From Syntrophaceae bacterium (GTDB lineage: Bacteria > Desulfobacterota > SM23-61), in the NCBI GenBank assembly GCA_003154025.1, contig PMCE01000356.1:1-6204 (forward strand): 6,204 nt of DNA, written 5' to 3'. A program made the translations under genes and the position numbers. The notes below the pieces were generated by a model. The model worked only from the letters and a program-made list of their open reading frames with translations, was not told the origin of the DNA and searched no databases. The number at the start of each line of letters is the position of its first letter. Position 1 is the first letter of the stretch. Of this stretch, positions 1-5,446 are shown piece after piece.

Positions 1-672
1 GTTCCTTCGATGGCCCTGGGGACCTTCGAGGTCACGCCATTGGAACTCGCATATGCATATGCCACTATCGCCTCAGGGGGAATCCGTTTCCAGCCCTATT
101 CTGTATTATCAGTGACCACGGCCGACGGAGATATTCTCATAAAGAAAGAGGTTCAAGGGCAAAAAGCGCTCGACGGCCGGGCGGCGTACCTCACCGGTTA
201 TGCCATGGAGGGGGTGCTGGAGCGGGGAACGGCAAAATCGGCCAAAAATCTGGGGATTACTTTCCCGGCAGCGGGGAAGACCGGAACGACGGATAGCAAC
301 AGGGACTCCTGGTTCGTGGGGTACACGCCGGACGTGGTTTGCGCCGTGTGGGTGGGATACGATTCGGGCGCGGATACCGGACTGACCGGAGCCCGCGGTG
401 CGCTCCATATCTGGGCGCGGTTTATGCGGGCCCTCTACCCCCAATCCGGACCTTCGGCCCAGAGTCCGCCTGAGGGAATAGAGACTGCCGTCATCGATCC
501 CGAGTCCGGGTTCCTCGCGACCAGCGCATGCCCCCAAACGCTGCGGGAGGCTTATCTGACCGGTACGGCCCCGAAGGAAACCTGCCCCAATCATCCCGTT
601 AACGTTGTCGTGGATACCATCCGGAAGGGAATGCGCAGTATTACTGACTTTTTCCGCAACTTGTTCAAGTAG
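1..672 (+). CDS. Class A penicillin-binding protein (bifunctional transglycosylase/transpeptidase), C-terminal part
   Basis: The reading frame is open from base 1 (first residues VPSMALGTFEVTPLE) and ends at TAG, giving 223 residues of a longer protein whose start lies outside the window. The fragment is the end of the transpeptidase domain that cross-links peptidoglycan in the periplasm. The third catalytic motif, KTGTT, is at fragment residues 93-97, followed by DSWFVGYTPD and VWVGYD, which are typical of the PBP1A family. The preceding ALGTFEVTPLELAYAYATIA stretch is also a family hallmark. The SxxK serine, the SxN motif, the glycosyltransferase domain and the membrane anchor would be upstream. 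The tail has the common GFLAT..CP / GT.P...CP pattern, with cysteines near residues 177 and 195, and ends in a basic amphipathic stretch. GC content is high, unlike the neighbouring minus-strand gene. Which class A paralogue it is cannot be told from this fragment. Confidence 0.93.
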   Translation, partial: VPSMALGTFEVTPLELAYAYATIASGGIRFQPYSVLSVTTADGDILIKKEVQGQKALDGRAAYLTGYAMEGVLERGTAKSAKNLGITFPAAGKTGTTDSNRDSWFVGYTPDVVCAVWVGYDSGADTGLTGARGALHIWARFMRALYPQSGPSAQSPPEGIETAVIDPESGFLATSACPQTLREAYLTGTAPKETCPNHPVNVVVDTIRKGMRSITDFFRNLFK

Positions 673-873
673 CCACATCCAAGCTTGCTTGGCATCTTTG
701 CCGACTATCCCGGAATGCTTTTAGGGTCGTGCTAACCCTCAGACCTTATTTGGAAGGTCATTTTCGCCCTCGAAAATACCCGTTTAAGGCCGAAAAAGGT
801 CCCACTTTTTGATTATCCATCAACAGAATCATAAAGTTGGCCTGGTCCGACCCCAGAGCTAGAGGTTTCAAGG
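673..873. other. Convergent intergenic region with several small hairpins
   Basis: This gap separates two converging genes. Four small inverted repeats are visible: CCAAG/CTTGG at 679-692; GACCTT/AAGGTC at 742-759; ATTTTCG/CGAAAAT with a CCCT loop at 760-777; and AAAAAG/CTTTTT with a GTCCCA loop at 793-810. A GGTC-C-GACC palindrome lies at 844-852. None has a GC-rich stem followed by a clean T-run, so termination here is unclear. The alternation of GGTC, TTTTCG and GGTCCCACTTTTT words resembles the multiple end repeats of some IS21-type elements, but no transposase is present, so that is only a resemblance. I see no gene in this stretch. Confidence 0.5.
793..810. terminator. Weak candidate bidirectional terminator hairpin
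   Basis: AAAAAG, loop GTCCCA, CTTTTT: a 6-bp stem whose arms supply an A-run and a T-run to both strands. It lies between the converging PBP and nuclease genes, where a shared terminator is expected. The stem has only one G-C pair, so it would be weak. The neighbouring 7-bp hairpin at 760-777 is more stable but has no T-tract on either side. Confidence 0.3.
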
Positions 874-3800
874 TTATTTTATTAAAGTGCTATCTCCTGC
901 ATTGAAGATCGGAATAAGCTGTGAAATTAGATCAACCTTTTCCTGTATTCTTGCCCCTCTTATTACCCCTTTGCGAACATTGTTTACGTTTTGTACAACT
1001 ACTTTTAGAAACATCGTCGCCAAGAATCTCTTATCCTTGTCTGTGGGAAAATTGAAGAGAATTTCAAAGAATATCCTTTCGGTTATTTCGGGCAATATGG
1101 CATCATCAAAGAATACATTCGTTAAAAATGGGACTACGACGCGAAACGCTACATCGAACGGGACGCCGTATTCCTTTGAGAGTGTGAGAGGGAAATTGAA
1201 TTGCCTTATTTTCTCTGGTCTTATAACTTTTATAATTCCATCACCGAATACTCCCTTTTCAATGTCTTCGGTTGTGAGAGGAAGAAATCTGAAACGATAA
1301 CTAGATAGATATCCAAAAAATTCCAGGTATTTGTCGAAGGATATATTCTTTTGTTCGTATAAAACCCTTACCAGGGAAAAAGCAGAACAATATTCCGGAG
1401 CCTTCTTGCCTGTCTCGATTTCATTGGCTTTAAGGTAGAGAAAATCTTCGGTCAACACAATTGCGTCATCCCTTTGGGCCAAGATGCAGGCGTCACACAG
1501 TCCTGCCGGGACTTTTTGTTCAGTAACTAGGTCAGTTTTATTTGCAGCGGAAATAGCCACGATATTTAGAGGCTTGGATTCAAGGTATTTTATCGCCGTT
1601 TCAAAGTTCTTCTCAATCATGGATCTTGTGGTTTCGTCAATAGATGAGAAGCTAATTTTACCTCGAGAATATCCGAGGTGACCAACTTGCCCTGGTGTAT
1701 ACGTAAATTTCTCCCTAAGCGTTAACATAAGGGTAATTACGGATTGGGGGACCATCATGTTAGGCAAGTATCTATAAACCTGCTCAAAGAACCCTGGCTC
1801 TGAAAGCACCAAGGCGGAGGTGCCGTCGATATAGAAGCGTTCTCCCGAAATAACTTTTTTGGCTACTTCTTTTTGTTGATTTATCTCCCCTAAATCGCCA
1901 GAGCTAAATCTTACAAAACCTTTGTTTTCGGCGGTTATCCGACCGATTGCATTTGCAAGCCCTCCTTCAACGACAGCGAGAAAGGCTAAGGGGAGGTTTT
2001 CGCGGCAGAAAAGATCAAAAAACTCTCCTCGCTTATGTTTTTCGCCTTCCAGCCGGGCAATAATGTATCTTGTGTCAATTCCCAGCGCTGTTGTGGGAAC
2101 CTCAACAGTTTCCATTACATCCCATCTTTGCTCTAGCGATAGCTGCTGGGCATGGTGGGTGCTTTGCCAAAGAATATATTTTTCAATGGGTAAAATAACT
2201 TCTATGCTGTACTCAGCTGGAATTGACCGATATTTGTCATCAAAAATAACTTTATCTCCAAGCGGCTTTCCCAAGAATTTTTTGTATTTCTTATCGGTGG
2301 AGGGAACTTTCGTAGCATCTAATTCGTCCGTATTGCCGACAAAATACCATCTCTCCTGCCCCTGAAATTTAATGAAACGTTCGGGCTTGACTGTGTCCTC
2401 CGAGGTTGAACGAAATCCTATTAGATTCCCTATTACTGAGAAAGTTAGGAAAAGAATGCCGTATTGTTCTGGAGTGGGTGTTTTGAGAACCTTGATCCCC
2501 TCCACGATTGAAGCGATCGCTTTATCCGCTTCCCTATTTTTTAAATATATCTCCGCCTCAATCCGGCTCTTGAAGTCAAATGATTTGGAAAAAGATGAAT
2601 GCATCTCAAGTAATTTCTTGGCTTCCGAGTAATTGCCATGCTGCATTCTCGCTATCAAGGTGTTTGCCAGCAGCCTCTCTCTATCTTTGTCATCCAGGAG
2701 AGCCATTTTCGAGCTGTCGGATAGCAGACCCTCTCCTATCCTAATAGATTCGGGGAACCTTTCGAGCATTAGGTTTGCCGTAAAGAGATCAAGCGCAAGC
2801 TGCAATTGGGCGCGGAGATCTTTCTCGTTCTTTAACAGCTTTTCCAAGACCTTAATCATAAGATCCCAGGCTTTTTTCTTCTTAAAAATCTCCAGAATTG
2901 GGGTGGACTCGAAGTAACCTAAATTAGAAAAATCAAACCCCTGGAGAAGTTTGAAAGCCTCATCGAAATTCTTTTGGTCGTAATTGAGCAGAAGCAACAA
3001 TTTATCCTTTTCGAATTTCCCGTCATCCGGTAAATTCTCGATTATCTTTTTCCGTAAATCCGGAAAGTCTTTGGCTGTGTTCGCCATGCTGACGGCGAAC
3101 TCCATATCCCCCTTCAGAAAATCCCACACTTCCTCATATTTCTTTTTTTCTAGTTTATCAATAAAGTCCACAAGTTGTTTTTGGTTTATAGCCTGAAAAA
3201 AATTCTTCCCGTGAGTAAAAAGTGTCTGCGAGAGGTTGAATTGAATAACAAGTATTTTTGCTAAACCATCTGAGATAGGCTTTTCCGCTTCTTTCAAATA
3301 TTGTAGCAGTCTGTCAAAGTCCCTTAGTGGAAGATGGATAACTCTGAGCATTCCCGTGATTGTATTATCAATTGACTGATCAAAATAGCATTGGAGGAGA
3401 AGAGCAAAACTGTCCTTCGCAAGGCTTTCCATCTCAATGGGATTCTCTTGCAGAAGAGAAACATCAAATTTTATCACATTGATGATAAGTTGACTTCTTG
3501 CGGCTAACTGTCCCCATTCATTGGCTTTTTTTTGCACCGCATCGATCTCGGATAAGAATTCCACTGCTTTTTTCTGGAACTCATCTTTATCGCGGGCGCC
3601 AGAAACCATTCTGTGCTCCAAAATGGATAGCTTGCCAAAGTAATTGGCGAGCTTGTCTGGATTTAAATAGATTGCCCTTTCGATAAAACTATCGGCCCTG
3701 GCCTCGTCACCTCCCCGTTGTAGGAAAAGGGCATATAGTCTGTAGAAAGTTGCTTTTACTCTGGGATCGGCGGGAAAGAGATTCTCGTCTATATCATCGA

Positions 3801-4758
3801 GGGGTATTTGGTTTCCGAGTCGATACTGTCGAATGAACTTTTCTATTGTCAAAAGCCAATAAATCCTGTCAATTGCTTCTGCTTGCTTTAGCAGGGCTTC
3901 ATTTTTTTCGGGATCTTCGTAATCGAGATAAATATGAGCCAGATATAGAAATGGGCGCGGGTCCTTCGGATATCTCTTGCAGAGGCCTTCATATTTTCGC
4001 CTTGCTTCCCTTACCTCTTCGAATTGAACTAATGCTCGACATTCAAGAATGTCATAATCCGCTTGAAGAAGCTCGTCCTTAAGGCTAACTATGATATCCT
4101 TAAGATTTTCGAGGGATTTTAAAACGAATCTGCCGTTTTCTCTATCTAAATCTTTTTCTAATTTGACCAACGATTCCTGGGCGACACGTCGGGCATTGGT
4201 TGAATCAATATCAAATCCCAAAGCGAGAATTTGATCTGGTTTGAGTCTAAAAAAGATATCCTCTAATTCCCTGGGCAAGAGTTTTTTAAAATCAATATTT
4301 GGATTGGCATTCTTAAGCTCCGCCAAGGCTTTTTCAATTTCAATGCTTACTCCAATGCCTTTGTCATTATAAATAAAATAAAATGTTTTTATTTTCGAGA
4401 TTTGATCCCAAGCCCTTTTTAGTTTTTCAAAATCTTCTTTTAGCTTTTTGGCAGCAGCAGCTTCCTTTTCAGATGGATCTTGAGGGGAATAGATTTGATA
4501 ATATTCCCCAACATTTGCCCTATAGCCATCATTACCCTGATCACCCTTCTTCCCATAAGGGCGAATTTTCTGGAAATCGGGAAAAGCCTTTTGCATTATT
4601 TCTTCGAAAAAACTTTGGAATTCAGAAGCTTTTTTTTCGTGGATTTTAAGCCAGAATTGTAACCGCAGATAATTTTTATCGATTTTATCCATATTGATCA
4701 AATGTGGAACCGGGGGACGTTGTTCAAAAGCATCAAAGTCACTTGGGGAGGAAGACAC
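874..4758 (-). CDS. Giant multidomain REase-like / TPR / GreAB-C-like / PIN protein, candidate antiviral conflict effector
   Basis: A 1294-residue cytoplasmic protein with no signal peptide or membrane segment visible. Residues 45-132 look like a restriction-endonuclease-like (PD-(D/E)xK-type) domain: a leading acidic helix, then GKKGDQGNDGY (69-79), then GEYYQIYSP (84-92), then a helix and a strand (TFYFIYND). Residues about 232-755 are TPR-type helical repeats, clearest at 232-299, 332-367 and 690-720. Residues 795-862 resemble the C-terminal domain of GreA/GreB (WYFVG, then KFLGKPLGDKVIF, then YSIEVI). Residues about 975-1135 form a PIN ribonuclease-like domain with D978 (FYIDGTSALVL), PQSV (1004-1007), D1089 and D1105 (DAIVLTED). 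A helical region ends the protein. From memory, TPR-GreAB-C-PIN proteins were proposed as prokaryotic immune components; a defence role here is inference. The start is GTG, four codons after an in-frame TAG. ATG at codon 23 (4690-4692) is the alternative, and neither has a good Shine-Dalgarno. Stop is TAA. The gene is much more AT-rich than its flanks, which suggests transfer. It appears intact. Confidence 0.85.
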   Translation of the reverse strand: MSSSPSDFDAFEQRPPVPHLINMDKIDKNYLRLQFWLKIHEKKASEFQSFFEEIMQKAFPDFQKIRPYGKKGDQGNDGYRANVGEYYQIYSPQDPSEKEAAAAKKLKEDFEKLKRAWDQISKIKTFYFIYNDKGIGVSIEIEKALAELKNANPNIDFKKLLPRELEDIFFRLKPDQILALGFDIDSTNARRVAQESLVKLEKDLDRENGRFVLKSLENLKDIIVSLKDELLQADYDILECRALVQFEEVREARRKYEGLCKRYPKDPRPFLYLAHIYLDYEDPEKNEALLKQAEAIDRIYWLLTIEKFIRQYRLGNQIPLDDIDENLFPADPRVKATFYRLYALFLQRGGDEARADSFIERAIYLNPDKLANYFGKLSILEHRMVSGARDKDEFQKKAVEFLSEIDAVQKKANEWGQLAARSQLIINVIKFDVSLLQENPIEMESLAKDSFALLLQCYFDQSIDNTITGMLRVIHLPLRDFDRLLQYLKEAEKPISDGLAKILVIQFNLSQTLFTHGKNFFQAINQKQLVDFIDKLEKKKYEEVWDFLKGDMEFAVSMANTAKDFPDLRKKIIENLPDDGKFEKDKLLLLLNYDQKNFDEAFKLLQGFDFSNLGYFESTPILEIFKKKKAWDLMIKVLEKLLKNEKDLRAQLQLALDLFTANLMLERFPESIRIGEGLLSDSSKMALLDDKDRERLLANTLIARMQHGNYSEAKKLLEMHSSFSKSFDFKSRIEAEIYLKNREADKAIASIVEGIKVLKTPTPEQYGILFLTFSVIGNLIGFRSTSEDTVKPERFIKFQGQERWYFVGNTDELDATKVPSTDKKYKKFLGKPLGDKVIFDDKYRSIPAEYSIEVILPIEKYILWQSTHHAQQLSLEQRWDVMETVEVPTTALGIDTRYIIARLEGEKHKRGEFFDLFCRENLPLAFLAVVEGGLANAIGRITAENKGFVRFSSGDLGEINQQKEVAKKVISGERFYIDGTSALVLSEPGFFEQVYRYLPNMMVPQSVITLMLTLREKFTYTPGQVGHLGYSRGKISFSSIDETTRSMIEKNFETAIKYLESKPLNIVAISAANKTDLVTEQKVPAGLCDACILAQRDDAIVLTEDFLYLKANEIETGKKAPEYCSAFSLVRVLYEQKNISFDKYLEFFGYLSSYRFRFLPLTTEDIEKGVFGDGIIKVIRPEKIRQFNFPLTLSKEYGVPFDVAFRVVVPFLTNVFFDDAILPEITERIFFEILFNFPTDKDKRFLATMFLKVVVQNVNNVRKGVIRGARIQEKVDLISQLIPIFNAGDSTLIK

Positions 4759-4811
4759 CCGTATTGACTAGGCCGCTCAGATTGGAGGTATTCGTTTATA
4801 GGTTTTCCGGC

Positions 4812-4855
4812 AAATAAAAATCCCCATTCCTCGACAATGAAGACGAAAAATGGGG
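4812..4855 (-). terminator. Rho-independent terminator in the leader of the nuclease gene
   Basis: Read on the minus strand, CCCCATTTTTCG pairs with CGAGGAATGGGG (12 bp including two G-T wobbles) around a 10-base loop, followed directly by ATTTTTATTT. On the plus strand the two wobbles become C-A mismatches and there is no T-run, so the element is directional. It sits 54 bases before the GTG of the large nuclease gene and just after the MKRRS mini-ORF, so it would stop transcripts before the gene unless relieved. It could alternatively end transcripts from the dead toxin-antitoxin pair. Confidence 0.75.
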
Positions 4856-4856
4856 T

Positions 4857-4874
4857 TCAAGATCTCCGTTTCAT
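4857..4874 (-). CDS. Five-codon leader peptide (MKRRS), candidate attenuator ORF
   Basis: ATG AAA CGG AGA TCT TGA, preceded by an excellent Shine-Dalgarno (GGAGG at 4881-4885, six bases from the ATG). The stop codon ends one base before the 5' arm of the terminator at 4855. A ribosome on the last codons or at the stop would therefore cover that arm and prevent the hairpin from forming. Codons 3 and 4 are both arginine (CGG, AGA). This is the geometry of a leader-peptide attenuator for the nuclease gene downstream. Such a short ORF can occur by chance. The case rests on its placement between a strong promoter and a strong terminator. Confidence 0.5.
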   Translation of the reverse strand: MKRRS

Positions 4875-4895
4875 TCCCTTCCTCCGAGCAAGGGA
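4875..4895 (-). promoter_or_regulatory. Small hairpin presenting the leader-peptide Shine-Dalgarno
   Basis: TCCCTT and AAGGGA form a 6-bp stem around a 9-base loop that contains the GGAGG of the mini-ORF at 4857-4874. The 3' arm abuts the ATG. It may modulate ribosome access to the leader peptide and hence the terminator beyond it. Confidence 0.4.
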
Positions 4896-4918
4896 TTCAG
4901 GAGCAAAAATCTATGCGG

Positions 4919-4947
4919 ATAATAGCCAGAGGGCGAAAGGAAGTCAA
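4919..4947 (-). promoter_or_regulatory. Near-consensus sigma70 promoter for the nuclease leader
   Basis: On the minus strand TTGACT (4947-4942) and TATTAT (4924-4919) are separated by exactly 17 bases. Transcription would start near 4912 and give a leader of roughly 155 bases before the GTG at 4758. That leader contains the Shine-Dalgarno hairpin, the MKRRS mini-ORF and the terminator. It is the best minus-strand promoter I see upstream of the large gene. Confidence 0.7.
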
Positions 4948-4967
4948 GGTGATTCTTTTAAAATGAT

Positions 4968-5006
4968 CGCAAGGCGCAAGTCGTGAGGGCGCAAGGGGCA
5001 AAGGAA
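4968..5006. repeat. Short irregular CGCAAG repeats
   Basis: CGCAAG occurs at 4968-4973, 4975-4980 and 4990-4995, followed by the related GGGCAAAGG. The spacing is irregular (7 and 15 bases). It lies just beyond the truncated end of the toxin remnant, so it may mark the deletion scar. No function can be assigned. Confidence 0.4.
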
Positions 5007-5036
5007 TTATATTATTCCGTGAGGGGTGAGCAGGGG

Positions 5037-5110
5037 GGCATCATGACCGGCGGCCCGCAGCTGTTGCGGGGGGCTCTGCCCCATACGCGAGTATCCAGGG
5101 GAATCTTTAT
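5037..5110 (-). pseudogene. Remnant of a DUF5615-type (PIN-like) toxin gene
   Basis: After the antitoxin, the minus strand reads I-KIPLDTRVWGRAP and, after a frame change in a run of six C (5068-5073), PQQLRAAGHDA. Removing two C restores KIPLDTRVWGRAPQQLRAAGHDA, which matches the N-terminus of DUF5615 toxins (KIxLDTxVWG...LxAAGHD). The initiator position is ATA (5108-5110), where ATG would be expected. With G instead of A, the antitoxin stop would be TGA in the usual ATGA overlap. Similarity stops after GHDA, and the acidic catalytic residues of the C-terminal two thirds are absent. Three lesions (start, frameshift, truncation) make it dead. Confidence 0.7.
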
Positions 5111-5349
5111 GCCTTTGTTCCCACCAGGAGAGGTCCTGCTTTTTCCTGGTTGACCATCCTGTGGGCATAAACCAGGCAGGCATGGATATCTTCCAACTCC
5201 AGTCAAGGATATCCCTTCAGGATTGTTTCGGGAGCGTCCCCGCTCGAAAGCATGCCCAAAATGTGTTCCCCGGAGAGCCGGCGCCCGCGTATTATCGGTT
5301 TTTCCACCGAATATATTCCATCGGATTCCACATCAAATTCCATTGACAT
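5107..5349 (-). pseudogene. DUF433-type antitoxin gene interrupted by one TGA
   Basis: Eighty codons read MSMEFDVESDG... through RRLSGEHILGML, SGDAPETILKGYP, stop, LELEDIHACLVYAHR and on to TAA at 5107-5109. The RRxSGEHIL, GDxPETIL, GYP and LExEDIxACLxYAxR words are those of DUF433 antitoxins, which neutralise DUF5615 toxins and autoregulate through a helix-turn-helix. Codon 49 is TGA (5203-5205), where relatives carry Trp (YPWLE), so one G-to-A change explains the break. The start ATG (5347-5349) has an AAAGGGGG Shine-Dalgarno six bases upstream. A second in-frame ATG follows two codons later. The product would be a 48-residue stub. Length and frame are otherwise those of the intact family, so the inactivation looks recent or could be a sequencing error. 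Confidence 0.8.
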
Positions 5350-5371
5350 ACAATTCCCCCTTTTGTATATT
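5343..5371 (+). promoter_or_regulatory. Consensus sigma70 promoter for the iorA-like gene
   Basis: TTGACA (5343-5348), a 17-base spacer, and TATATT (5366-5371). The start would be near 5378, leaving a leader of about 70 bases before the ATG at 5447. The -35 box overlaps the start codons and the spacer overlaps the ribosome binding site of the dead antitoxin on the opposite strand. Confidence 0.7.
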
Positions 5372-5391
5372 CACCTCACCCAAAAGCGAGT

Positions 5392-5446
5392 TCCTATTAA
5401 GAATTGATAGGATTTGAATGAACCATAGGAAAGAGGAGAATCCTAT
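5392..5446 (+). promoter_or_regulatory. Leader with alternative ATAGGA/TCCTAT hairpins around the iorA-like ribosome binding site
   Basis: TCCTAT (5392-5397), ATAGGA (5407-5412), ATAGGA (5425-5430) and TCCTAT (5441-5446) are mutually complementary. One fold pairs ATAGGATT (5407-5414) with AATCCTAT (5439-5446), an 8-bp stem holding the Shine-Dalgarno AGAGGAG (5432-5438) in its loop and ending directly at the ATG. The other fold makes two 6-bp hairpins: 5392-5397 with 5407-5412, and 5425-5430 with 5441-5446. Such exclusive pairing could tune translation. No known riboswitch class is recognised. Confidence 0.5.

Noticed and set aside
109..678. 189-codon open frame on the minus strand across the PBP gene
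   Set aside because: It is antisense to a clearly coding penicillin-binding domain in GC-rich DNA. The translation is rich in Arg/Gly/Pro with no recognisable motif.
887..4662. Numerous plus-strand open frames of 60-150 codons opposite the large gene
   Set aside because: All lie antisense to one continuous domain-bearing frame, have low-complexity Ser/Phe-rich translations and no consistent ribosome binding sites.
5054..5070. CCCGCA/TGCGGG hairpin as a terminator or regulatory site
   Set aside because: It lies inside the toxin remnant, encodes the QQLRAAG part of the family motif and has no T-tract.
5203..5205. TGA in the antitoxin as a recoded tryptophan or selenocysteine codon
   Set aside because: The long gene, the PBP tail and the iorA-like gene show no in-frame TGA used as sense, the position is Trp in relatives, and no SECIS-like hairpin directly follows.
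5012..5206. 64-codon minus-strand frame starting inside the antitoxin remnant
   Set aside because: It is in a different frame from the DUF433 similarity over its first half and only picks up part of the toxin remnant later. It is better explained as debris.
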